Of a stretch of DNA of 64,000 nucleotides, positions 1-11,200 are shown one piece after another. The notes under the pieces are model-generated. The model was not told the origin of the DNA, did no database searches, and was given only the letters and a program-made list of their open reading frames with translations. A program made the position numbers and the translations under genes. The stretch comes from a virus. The DNA lies in IMG/VR virus record IMGVR_UViG_3300044922_000409, positions 35,738-99,737 of that record. One strand, 5' to 3'. How positions within the stretch are numbered: the first letter of the stretch is position 1; each line of letters opens with the position of its first letter.

Positions 1-2
1 AT

Positions 3-1310
3 AATACACAGAAAAGTTATGGCATGTGGATGATTCCGCCTGATCCGGGTACTACTGTTGTTATTATTTTTATTGATGGAGATCCAAAGCGTGGGTATTG
101 GATCGGATGTGTTCAAGACGAAAATATGAACTTTATGGTTCCTGGATTAGCCGGAACTGCAAATGCAGTTACACCAAAAAAAATTGACGGGGTAGTAACT
201 CGATCGCCGGTATCTGAATACAATAAAAAATCAAATACAACTACCGGTGATGCTACTAAGTTTAAAAAACCGGTGCATCCTATTGCAGATGCTATGGAAA
301 AAGCAGGTTTATTGCTAGACGACATTCGTGGAATAACAACTAGTAGTGCAAGACGAGAAACACCGAGTGCAGTATTTGGTATATCAACTCCTGGCCCATT
401 AGATAAAAAAGGCAAACAAGGCACTATTGGAAAAAAAGAACACGAAATTAAAAATGCGTATGTAAGTAGATTAGGTGGTACTACGTTTGTAATGGATGAC
501 GGAGATGATAAAGTTCTTCGTAAAACTCCGGCTAGCGAAGGAAAACCCGATTATGTTAGAGCAGACCAGGGAGAAAAAGGTGGAAATGTTGGTATACCGC
601 ACAACGAATTAGTTAGACTCCGCACTCGTACAGGTCATCAAATTTTATTGCACAATAGTGAAGATTTAATTTATATTGGTAATGCAAAAGGTACTGCATG
701 GATTGAATTAACAAGTAACGGTAAAATTGATATCTATGCAGAAGACTCTATTAGCATCCATACTGCTCAAGATTTTAATTTTTATGCAGGGCGAGATATA
801 AACTTTGAAGCTGCTAAAAATATTAATATGAAAGCAGGTGCTGAGTTGCAAATCGAAGCTGGCAAAGATTTAAATATTGTAATTGGCGGCGATGGCAAAG
901 TTACAACTACCGGTGGACTTGATATTAATACTACTGGTAGTAATAAATTTACTGCAGCTGGATCAACTGAAATTAAAAGTGGTGGGAATCACATCGAGTC
1001 TGCATCGCAAATTCATATGAACGGGCCAGGCGCAGGTGCAGCTAAATCTGCTAAAAAGTTAAAGATACATGCATTACCTACTGAAGTAAAAGGTGGAACA
1101 ATAAATTCAATAATGCGTCGGATACCAACTCACGAACCGTATCCACAGCATGAAAATTTAGATCCGTTAAAGTTTAATGCTAGTGCAACTAACCGAGATA
1201 TTGATGGTCGAACTGAAGGTACTAGTCAAACATTGAAAGAACCAGCAACATTATGGAAAATATATACATCTATAATAGAAACATTTAATAAAGTAAAGGG
1301 AGGAAAATAA
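3..1310 (+). CDS. 5: Baseplate hub / tail spike protein, gp5-like (5' partial)
   Basis: Central spike of the baseplate, which punctures the outer membrane and sits under the tail tube in T4-like phages. The reading frame is open to the left window edge: codons from position 3 read N-T-Q-K-S-Y-G before the first Met at 24, so the true start lies outside. The N-terminal part (M-W-M-I-P-P-D-P-G-T, then an Ile/Val-rich strand) looks like the OB-fold of gp5/VgrG proteins. From about residue 215 onward (counting from Met 24) there are short alternating repeats (DINFEAAKNINMKAG and similar), as in the gp5/VgrG triple-stranded beta-helix. I see no lysozyme domain of the T4 gp5 type between the OB-fold and the helix. 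The gene overlaps gp25 by one base (TAATG). Family assignment is good; loss of lysozyme is judged only by eye. Confidence 0.85.
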   Translation, partial: NTQKSYGMWMIPPDPGTTVVIIFIDGDPKRGYWIGCVQDENMNFMVPGLAGTANAVTPKKIDGVVTRSPVSEYNKKSNTTTGDATKFKKPVHPIADAMEKAGLLLDDIRGITTSSARRETPSAVFGISTPGPLDKKGKQGTIGKKEHEIKNAYVSRLGGTTFVMDDGDDKVLRKTPASEGKPDYVRADQGEKGGNVGIPHNELVRLRTRTGHQILLHNSEDLIYIGNAKGTAWIELTSNGKIDIYAEDSISIHTAQDFNFYAGRDINFEAAKNINMKAGAELQIEAGKDLNIVIGGDGKVTTTGGLDINTTGSNKFTAAGSTEIKSGGNHIESASQIHMNGPGAGAAKSAKKLKIHALPTEVKGGTINSIMRRIPTHEPYPQHENLDPLKFNASATNRDIDGRTEGTSQTLKEPATLWKIYTSIIETFNKVKGGK

Positions 1311-1741
1311 TGAGTTTATCAATGTATGATAGGATTACATTACCGGCATTTGCTAATAAACCGGAACTAGTAAAACCAAAAACTTATAAAGGATTTAGTA
1401 CAGTTAATACACAATCAGAACAATACAGCTTGTATGATTTTGAATTAATTAAACAAGATATACAAAATCATTTTCATGTTAGACAAGGTGAACGATTAAT
1501 GCAACCGAATTTTGGCACTATTATTTGGGATCTGTTGTTTGAACCATTAACTAATGAAATAAAAGACATGATTTTGCGAGATATTAACAATATCATTAAT
1601 TATGACCCTCGAGTACAAATTGGTGATGCAATAGTAACAACTTATGAAAGTGGGATACAAATTGAATTCTCGTTAACTTTTACTCCATATAACGTTACTG
1701 AAAAAATAAAAATGCGATTTGATCAACAACAAGGCCTGTAG
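1310..1741 (+). CDS. 25: Baseplate wedge protein gp25
   Basis: Small baseplate wedge subunit of the gp25 family, found at the junction of wedge and hub in contractile tails. It is 143 residues long, close to T4 gp25 (132). Residues 60-75 contain R-Q-G-E-R-L-M-Q-P-N-F-G-T, a typical segment of the family, followed by W-D-L-L-F-E-P and a C-terminal beta-strand pattern ending F-T-P-Y-N-V-T-E-K. The ATG overlaps the stop of gp5 (TAATG), and gp6 follows after a 59-base gap, so the T4 order gp5-gp25-gp6 is kept in part. Confidence 0.9.
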   Translation: MSLSMYDRITLPAFANKPELVKPKTYKGFSTVNTQSEQYSLYDFELIKQDIQNHFHVRQGERLMQPNFGTIIWDLLFEPLTNEIKDMILRDINNIINYDPRVQIGDAIVTTYESGIQIEFSLTFTPYNVTEKIKMRFDQQQGL

Positions 1742-1770
1742 CATAATAAACTATACGGTTTATGTTAATT

Positions 1771-1778
1771 AATAAATA
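1771..1778 (+). promoter_or_regulatory. Late promoter-like motif before gp6
   Basis: AATAAATA in the gp25-gp6 gap, 22 bases before the gp6 start. It matches the T4 late -10 element TATAAATA at 7 of 8 positions. The same core recurs before other virion genes here (18326, 21850, and 44536, 59311 on the minus strand). AT-rich background makes a single hit weak; support comes from recurrence in the few true gaps. Confidence 0.5.
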
Positions 1779-1800
1779 TCATTATTAGGATAACATCATC

Positions 1801-4800
1801 ATGAGTGCAACTGACAGACAAAATAGATTATTAGTAGCTGAAGATTGGAAAAAAATATATCAATCATTCAGAAGTGCAGATTTTCAAAGTTATGATTTTG
1901 AAAATTTACGACGTACAATGGTTGATTATATTCGCCAAAACTATCCAGAAGATTTCAATGATTACATCGAAAGTTCAGAATATCTAGCATTATTAGATGT
2001 GATTGCATTTTTAGGACAAAGTGTAGCATTTCGTGTAGATTTAAATGCACGAGAAAACTTTTTAGAATTAGCCGAACGTCGTGACAGTATTTTACGATTA
2101 TCGCAGTTAGTAAGTTACAATGCAAAACGAAATATTCCAGCACACGGATTATTAAAATTCACATCAGTTAATACAACACAAGACATATATGACAGTAACG
2201 GCAACAGTTTATCAGGCCAAACTGTTACATGGAATGATTCGTCAAATCCAATTTGGTATGATCAATTTATTAAAGTAATAAATGCAGCACTACCAGGAAC
2301 CCAACGATTTGGTAATCCGGTAGATTCTTCCATTATATATAATATACCTACTGAGCAGTACACATTCCAAAGTGCAACTGCCGATGTTCCGATTTATGCA
2401 TTTTCTAAAACAGTTGCCGGTCGATCGATGAATTTTGAAGTTACTAGTACTACATTTGCTGGACAAGATTATATATATGAAGAAGCACCTAAACTTAAAA
2501 ATAGGTTGTCGTGTGTATATCGAAATGACGGACACGGATACGGCAGTGCAGGTTCGGGCTTCTTTTTCAACTTTACACAAGGTACTATAGGACATTCACA
2601 ATTTACAGTTGACCAACCTCGAAGTAACGATCTAATTAATATTGCATCAACTGGTATTAATAATACCGATGTGTGGTTATATCGATTAGATAAAAATGGA
2701 GACGAAACTGAGACATGGACGCAGGTACCAAGTCTTAAAGGTAACAACATTATCTATAATAGTGTTAATAAAAATATTAAAAATATTTTTGGTGTAACAA
2801 CTCGTGCAAACGACGCAATTACTTTAAACTTTAGTGATGGTACTTTTGGTAATATGCCATACGGCACATTTAAAGTATATTATCGATTAAGCAACGGTTT
2901 GTCATATACTGTTAATTCAAAGGATATACGAAATGTATCAATTACTATTCCATACATGTCAAATATGGGACAACAAGAGTCATTAACCATTTCGTTAGCA
3001 TTATCAACAACGATTACTAATGCCGAATCTAGTGAAACAAATGCTAGTATTAAAGCAAATGCACCTGCGTCATATTACACACAAAACCGAATGATTACAG
3101 GCGAAGATTATAATATTTGTCCGTTAAGTGTAAGTCAACAAGTATTAAAAGTTAAAGCAGTTAATCGTTCATCAAGTGGGATTAGCAGATATTTTGATTT
3201 AGTTGATCCAACTGGCAAATATAGTTCTACAAATTTGTTTGCAGATGACGGTGTTATATATAAAGATAATTATGAATCATACACTAAATTTTCATATATT
3301 AATAAAACAGATATCGAAGGTGTGATATACAATGTAGTAAATAACATCTTAACTAAATCTGAACTACGTAATTTTTATTATTCAAAATATACCGATTTTG
3401 CAAAATTAGGTAGTAATTTGCAAGTTGGATGGAGAGCAGTAACGTCTGACGTAGTGTCATCTACTGGATACATTTATGATTTACAGGCCACTGGTGAAGT
3501 TTACAAAGTTGGTCCACAATATACAGTTTCTGATTTAAAATATGTTACCTTAGGATCACTAATAAAATTTGTTGCGCCTACCGGTTATTATTTTAATCTT
3601 GATAATCAAAATAAACTTGAAGAAGCTATTAGTGTAAATTATGCACCTAATACATCATTATACATTTGGGCTGCAGTTGTTGCTATAGTTAATGACGGCC
3701 GAGCTAACGGTATTGGCGTATTATCATCCGGAGCAGGCCCGATTACATTAAATGTTAATATTGCCGATGGTGCAATCATAAGCCAAATTATACCTAAATG
3801 TCGAACAACATTAGATTTAAATGTAATTAACACTATGATTGATTTAATTTTTGAAAATAAATCTTTTGGATTAAGTTATAATGCAGCACAACAGGTATGG
3901 CAACTTGTATTTGAATCAAACATAGATTCGACTAGTCAATTTAGTTTAATTAATCAAGGTAGTATTACTAATACACAGAAAGATGCTAGTTGGATGTTGC
4001 TATTTACTACCGATAATGAATATTATACAATTACTAGTAGAGAAACTCGTTATATTTTTGAGAGTGACAGTCAAATTAGGTTTTATTTTGATAGCAGTGA
4101 AAAGGTATATGACAGTAGAACAAATTCAGTAGTTCGTGATAAAATCAAGGTGTTAAGTATTAACAAACAAATATCATCGTATAATTCATATACTACTGAT
4201 TTTGTTTGGGATGTTGTTTCTGAATACATTGGGTTAGATGGGTATGTTGATAATAAGAAGATAGTAGTGTCGTTTGCAGATTCTGATGATAATGGCATTG
4301 CAGATGATCCTGAATTATTCACAAATCTTGTGTTATATCAACAATATATATTGCAAGAAAAATATCAAATTTCATTAGGGCAAGAAGATTATCGATATGT
4401 TGCAAATAACAGTAAAGTTTGGATAATTCCAGAACTTACAACAATTGGAGATGTAGGATTGTATTATTATATACCGGGATCAAATACCGTAACTCAAGCA
4501 TCGTCTACTGGTGTATTAGAACCTACATTGGATTACAAGGTGTATGAAGGTCGCGCGAATTTAAAATTTCAATATATTCATAACGCAAATTATGAATCAA
4601 GAATAGATCCAGGTGTGAGCAATATTATTGACGTGCATGTATTAACTAAAGGTTATGATACTGCGTTTAGACAATGGATTAACGGTGCAGCTATTTCTAA
4701 ACCATTACCGCCGAGTGCAGATGAATTATACAATACACTCAGTCCGTCATTAAATTTAATTAAATCTATCTCAGATGAAATAATTTATCATGCAGTTAAC

Positions 4801-5238
4801 TATAAAATATTGTTCGGTGCAACTGCTGATCCGGAATTGCAAGCAGTATTTAAAATTACAAAAACTCCAGGACAGATAATATCTGATAACGATATTAAAT
4901 CGCAAGTAATAGTTGCAATTAATACTTTCTTTAATTTAGACAACTGGGATTTTGGAGATACATTTTTCTTCACAGAGCTAGCAACATTTGTAATGAATCA
5001 ACTAGCACCAAAAATTTCAAATTTTGTAATTGTACCTCGAAGACAAGGTTTAAATTTTGGTAGTTTATTCGAAGTTAAGTCATTAAGTAACCAACTTCTT
5101 ATAAATGGAGCAACGGTTGATGATATTGAACTTATATCCGGAATCACTGCAACTAATATTAAAACATCAAATGTAATGTCTCTTGATAGTACAATAAATC
5201 GTCAATCTATAACTAGTTCTACATATGGGAATATCTAA
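1801..5238 (+). CDS. 6: Baseplate wedge protein gp6
   Basis: Large wedge subunit that forms the inner ring of the baseplate and holds the wedges together. The N-terminus (D-W-K-K-I-Y-Q-S-F around residues 16-24, then D-F-Q-S-Y-D-F-E-N-L-R and Y-I-R-Q-N-Y-P-E-D-F-N-D) is the conserved gp6 start in T4-like phages, followed by the family segments L-A-L-L-D-V-I-A-F-L-G and L-A-E-R-R-D-S. At 1145 residues it is much longer than T4 gp6 (660); the extra length lies in the middle, with many beta-strand-like Thr/Ser/Tyr-rich stretches. The C-terminal part (about 980-1100), with V-I-V-P-R-R-Q-G-L-N-F-G, looks like the conserved gp6 core again. An AGGA motif precedes the ATG. It overlaps the next gene by one base. 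Confidence 0.9.
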   Translation: MSATDRQNRLLVAEDWKKIYQSFRSADFQSYDFENLRRTMVDYIRQNYPEDFNDYIESSEYLALLDVIAFLGQSVAFRVDLNARENFLELAERRDSILRLSQLVSYNAKRNIPAHGLLKFTSVNTTQDIYDSNGNSLSGQTVTWNDSSNPIWYDQFIKVINAALPGTQRFGNPVDSSIIYNIPTEQYTFQSATADVPIYAFSKTVAGRSMNFEVTSTTFAGQDYIYEEAPKLKNRLSCVYRNDGHGYGSAGSGFFFNFTQGTIGHSQFTVDQPRSNDLINIASTGINNTDVWLYRLDKNGDETETWTQVPSLKGNNIIYNSVNKNIKNIFGVTTRANDAITLNFSDGTFGNMPYGTFKVYYRLSNGLSYTVNSKDIRNVSITIPYMSNMGQQESLTISLALSTTITNAESSETNASIKANAPASYYTQNRMITGEDYNICPLSVSQQVLKVKAVNRSSSGISRYFDLVDPTGKYSSTNLFADDGVIYKDNYESYTKFSYINKTDIEGVIYNVVNNILTKSELRNFYYSKYTDFAKLGSNLQVGWRAVTSDVVSSTGYIYDLQATGEVYKVGPQYTVSDLKYVTLGSLIKFVAPTGYYFNLDNQNKLEEAISVNYAPNTSLYIWAAVVAIVNDGRANGIGVLSSGAGPITLNVNIADGAIISQIIPKCRTTLDLNVINTMIDLIFENKSFGLSYNAAQQVWQLVFESNIDSTSQFSLINQGSITNTQKDASWMLLFTTDNEYYTITSRETRYIFESDSQIRFYFDSSEKVYDSRTNSVVRDKIKVLSINKQISSYNSYTTDFVWDVVSEYIGLDGYVDNKKIVVSFADSDDNGIADDPELFTNLVLYQQYILQEKYQISLGQEDYRYVANNSKVWIIPELTTIGDVGLYYYIPGSNTVTQASSTGVLEPTLDYKVYEGRANLKFQYIHNANYESRIDPGVSNIIDVHVLTKGYDTAFRQWINGAAISKPLPPSADELYNTLSPSLNLIKSISDEIIYHAVNYKILFGATADPELQAVFKITKTPGQIISDNDIKSQVIVAINTFFNLDNWDFGDTFFFTELATFVMNQLAPKISNFVIVPRRQGLNFGSLFEVKSLSNQLLINGATVDDIELISGITATNIKTSNVMSLDSTINRQSITSSTYGNI

Positions 5239-8200
5239 TGGTTAACAAAAAAATAACTTTACCTAGAAGTACAGCAACCGATACAAGCAACAGTGATAAT
5301 ACTGCAAATTTTTTACCTAGTTATTACCGAACAGACACTAATAAAAAATTCTTACATGCAACAATTAATCAGTTAACCCAGCCGGGTACTGTAAAAAAAG
5401 TTAACGGGTATATTGGTCGATTAAATGCTAAAGCATCCTCATCGGCTGATATTTTTATAAATGCGCCTACTCAGGTTAGGCAAAATTATCAATTAGAACC
5501 TGGGTTAGTAATAACTGATAATATAGATAATACTGTATATCTAAAAGATTATCAAGATTATATTAATCAGTTGCGTGTTAACGGCGCAAATGTATTTGAT
5601 CATTCTAGATTAAATAATCAAGAATTTTACAGTTGGGATCCACATATCGATTGGGATAAATTTGTTAATTTTCAAGATTACTATTGGTTACCAAACGGTC
5701 CTAATACTATTAGTATTAGTCATGCTGCTACGACTGACCAAAGTGTATTTACAGTAACGATTGATACGGCTGGTCTTGATTCTGCATATGTGTTTACACC
5801 TAATGGATTTAATAGAAATCCAACAATTACATTATATAGAGGAAAAACTTATGAATTTAACATTCATAGTACTGACAACGTGTTTAGTTTTAAAACTATT
5901 CGAACTGAAGGTACACTAAACCGATACATAACACCTACATTAGATAACAATTCAATTACTTCGGGTAAAATTATATTTACCGTACCGTATAATGCACCGG
6001 ATGTGTTATTTTATGTAAGCGAATCTAATATTGATCTTGGTGGCACAATTAGTATTTTAGATATTAACACTAGCGGATTCATTGATGTTGCTACTGAAAT
6101 TATAGGCAAACAATCATTCCAAATGCCAAATGGTAAATTATTAAGTAATGGTATGTGTTTATTGTTTACTGGTGAAGTAACACCGGCATTATATGCAACC
6201 GGAAAATTTTATGTTGAAGGTGTTGGCACTGCTATTAAATTAATTCCAGAGCGTGATTTAGAAATAATTGCACCATATACTACCTCCGAAATGATTTTAT
6301 TTGATGCAACCCCGTTTGATACAACACCATTTAGTGATGCTACTACATTTGCAGGAAATCCAGATTATATTGTAATTAACAGAAGCAGTACTGACAAAAA
6401 TCAGTGGAGCCGATATAATAAATGGTTTCATAAAAGTGTAATTGAAACTAGTGCTGCAATTAATGGAATAACTGCAACTGTTGATCAGTCTATGCGTGCA
6501 GTTAGACCTATTATTGAGTTTGATGCTAATTTAAAATTATTTAATTTTGGAACAACTGCAATTACTGATATCTCAATTATTGATCGGTATACAACTGATG
6601 CATTTTCAACAATTGAAGGATCACTTGGTCACACCGTTGACAACATCCCATTACAACATGGACAAAGAATTATATTTACTGCTGATACTGATCAATTAGT
6701 AGCAAACAACGTGTATCGTGTTGAATTTATTGATGTGAAACATACAACTGACGGATTCGGAGTTTCTAATAGTCGACAAATTCGACTTGTATTAGAATTA
6801 AAACCATCTGAAAATCAAGTTGTATTAGTGCAACAAGGCACAATATCACAAGGTACTATGTTTTGGTATAATGGTAATACGTGGATTAGTGCGCAACAAA
6901 AAACTAAACTAAACCAACCACCATTATTTGATGTAGTTGATAGTAATGCAATAAGTTTTGGTAACGGTGCTGTATATCCAGGTACTACATTTAAAGGTAC
7001 TTCTGTATTTTCGTACAAAGTTGGTACCGGAATAGCAGACAGCAAATTAGGGTTTCCTCTATCGTATAAAAATATTAATAACATTGGTGACATAAATTTT
7101 AATTTTACATTATTAACTGATATGTTTCAATATGATCAATCAAGTAACACTATTACAAAAACAACAGATGTAGGATATTTAATTAAAACTGTTAACGGAC
7201 ACGTGAATTATGTTAACGGCTGGCAAACAAGTTCTGTATCAAATGTGCAACCAGCGGTTCGCATTTACAGAAATTCAGAGATGACAAATAATTTTGATAT
7301 AGATATTTTTGATACGTTACCTGCATTAATAGACATTAGTGTTCGCGTTTATATAAATGGCATGCGATCACCAGCTAGTAATTGGGTTATTAAAACTACG
7401 GCAACTAGCGTTACAGTTGGCCAAGTGCCGTTGACACAATATCAAATTGTGTTTAACACACCTGTGTTGTTAACTGATTGCGTAACTATAAAAGTGTATT
7501 CGCGTACTCCTATTAACACAAATGGGTTTTATGAAATTCCGATTAATTTACAACATAATCCACTAAATGGTGTACTGACTGAGTTTACACTAGGCGAAGT
7601 AATTGATCACGTTGATAGCATTATTGATAACATTTATACAGGTACATCATTTGTTGGTATATTCCCGGGTCTTAGTAATTTGAGAGATTTAGGAAATGTA
7701 ACACAATTTGGTACAAAATTTGTTCAGCATAGTGGACCACTTAGTTTGCCAATGTATCATTTAACATCGGCTAACAATGTAATTAATGCGATTGAAAAAT
7801 CAAGAGACGACTATTGCAAGTTTAAACGTGCATTTATGGTGTTAGCTGAAACATTAGGAGTAGATACCCATCCTATTAATCATGTAAATTTAATTTTGCG
7901 TACACTAAATGCAGATGTTCCAGCAACTGCTCCTTACTACTTTAGTGACATGGTACCATATGGAGCGTATTCGAAAATTGATGTTACTGTTCGTGACCCT
8001 GAATCTAATATTTTCTCATTATCTAAAGTGTTTAGTTTATCAGAATTGTCAACTTCGGCAGTTCTTATATATGTAAATGACCGGCAGTTATTGCACGGTA
8101 AAGATTATACGTTTAGCAATCAAGGATTTGTAATTGTTACTGCACTATTAAACGTTGCTGATGTAGTATCAGTGTATGAATATAGCACTACTGACGGATG

Positions 8201-11200
8201 TTTGATACCAGAAACACCTACTAAGTTAGGTATCTGGCCAAAATATGAACCAAAAATATTCTTAGATACTACATTATTAACTCCTTCAAGAATGATACAA
8301 GGACATGACGGTAGTTTAATATTAGCATATAACGACTATAGAGATGATTTGATTTTAGAATTAGAAAAGAGAATTTATAATAACATTAAAATTAAATATG
8401 ATCCTACTATTTTTGATATATGTGATATGATTCCTAGTTATGCTCGAACTACTGATTATAGCTTAGACGAATTTAATTTAGTGTTATCTGCAAACTATTA
8501 TCAATGGTCAACACATGTTAAAAAAGATTTTTCAATACCTTCATTACCTGGAACTAGAAATAATCCTTTTACATTTAATTATAGCAGCAATTTTGCTCCA
8601 GATGGTCGACCAACACCTGGATTTTGGAGAGGTATTTATCAATGGGTGTATGATACTGATCGTCCACACTTATGCCCGTGGGAGATGCTAGGAATTAGCG
8701 AAGAACCAATTTGGTGGAGTACAGTATACGGATTGGCACCGTACACTAGTGATAATTTAGTGATGTGGAATGATATTAGTAACGGATTGGTAAAAGAGCC
8801 AGATCAACCAATTGTTAAGAAAACTAAATTTGTTAAATCTTTTTTGATGAATTATTTGCCCGTTGACAGCAATGGTCGATTAGTTAGTCCATTAACAAAT
8901 AATATTGCTAGCGGAACATCATCAAGTGATGTTCAATTATCCTTTAAGTTTGGTGATGTATCGCCAACTGAAGCTGCTTGGAGACGTCATTCACATTATC
9001 CATTTAGCGTATTAAAAACACTATTATTATTAAAACCTGCAATGACAATGGGATTAACACTAGATAGAAACCGAATTGTTCGAAATTTAACAGATCAATT
9101 AATATATTTAGATACTGGTGTACGTATTAGACTGGCTGATATTAAATTGCCGAGTGTGTATTTAAGTAGCACCCGGGTACAAACTGCAGGTCTTATAAAT
9201 TATTTGGTAAATTATATTGATTGTAATGAATTGTCGTTATACAATGAATATAAAAATAATTTATCAAAAGTAACTGCGCAGTTATGTTATCGTGTTGGTG
9301 CATTTACTAGTAAAGAAAAGTTTAATTTATTATTAGAATCAAAATCACCGTCGTCAGTTGGCAATATTTTTATACCACCAGAAGATTATAAAGTAATAAT
9401 GAATACGTCATCTCCGATTGCATCATTAGTATATAGCGGTGTTACTATTACTAAAGTAGAAGGTGGATTCGAAGTTACCGGATATAGCAAAACCCAACCG
9501 TATTTTACATACTATGCTAGTTATTATAGCGGTTCAACTATTACAGTTGGCGGTATTTCTGCAGTATATTCCGTATGGACACCGTACCATTATTATGTAG
9601 TTGGATTTGTAGTTAAGTATAACAATTCATATTGGCAAACTAAAATTTCACATAATTCAACTGAATATTTTTCAATAGATCATTTCACACTGTTACCATC
9701 TATTCCGATTGTTGGTGGTTCTAAGGTTGAATTTAGAACACGTTGGGAGTCTACTGAAATAATTGTACCATATGGTACTAAATTTTCGTCAATACAAGAA
9801 GTAACAGATTTTTTATTAGGTTATGGAAAATGGTTAACAGATCAAGGATTTGTATTTGATGACTATAACGATCAGTTAGGGTCAGTATCCAATTGGGAAA
9901 CTAGTGCTAAAGAATTTATTTTTTGGACTGCAAACAATTGGGGAGTATCTCAACAGTTATGGGATGATTGGGTACCGGATATGTTAATTACCTTTGATAC
10001 AATTGTTCGATATACCGGAGATTATTATCGTGCAATTAGAACAATGCAAGAACCAGTATTTAATGAGACTGATTATGAATTAATAAACGGTCTTAGTTCT
10101 AATGGAAATTCAGTCATAACACTAAGTCCGGCTGCAACTAAACTGCAATTTAAAACTATTTTAAGTGTAGTAGACGATATTACTAATCCGGATTATGTGT
10201 ATGAGATGTTTAATGCGCAAGGTAGTCCAATTCATTCTAATCTAGTAAATTCATATAGGTCAGGTAACATAGTAAGTTATTCCACTACTGATATTAACGC
10301 ATACATTTATTGTGCTAGTTTTTACTTAGTGCAAAAAGAACATGTTATTGTGATGAATAATGCAACTATGTTTAATGATGTAGTTTATAATCCAGAAAGT
10401 GGATATAAACAAGACAAAATTAAAGTGTCCGGATATGTTAGCATTGAGTGGAATGGCTCATTAAATGTTCCGGGATTTATCGTAGACAGTGCAATCATAC
10501 ATGAATGGGAAATATGGAAAGATTATTCAGTAGGTGATATTGTTAAACACCAAACATTTTATTATAGTGCAAGTAAATTTTTGTCAGGTACACAAAAATT
10601 TAATGATTTAGACTGGATTAAGTTAACAGAAAAACCAACTGCAAAATTATTGCCAAACTGGAATTATAAAGCAACTCAATTTACTGATTTCTACAGTTTA
10701 GATAGTGACAATTTTGATGCAGCTCAACAAAAAATGGCTCAGCATCTTATTGGATACCAAAAAAGACAGTACCTAGAAAATATTATTCAAGATGACACTA
10801 GTGAATTTAAATTTTATCAAGGTATGATAATTGAAAAAGGTACAACAAATGTTCTTAACAAACTTTTTGATGTTTTGAGTCTCGATGGTCAAGAAAGTAT
10901 GGAGTTTTATGAAGAATGGGCAATTAGAACCGGACAATACGGCGCAAGTTCAGCATATAATACTGTTGAATTTATATTAGACGAGGCATTAATAAGAACT
11001 AATCCGCAAGGAGTTGAATTAGTTACGACTACACAACAACTTGATGATCGTATTATTCGACAAATTCCGTCTGATGTGTATGTAAAACCATTAGGATATA
11101 CTCCGTATATTTGGCCTGCATTATCGTCAACGTCATCTATATTACGATCAAGCGGCCATGTTAGAGCTGATGAAGTAACAGTTACCATTCGATCACCTGA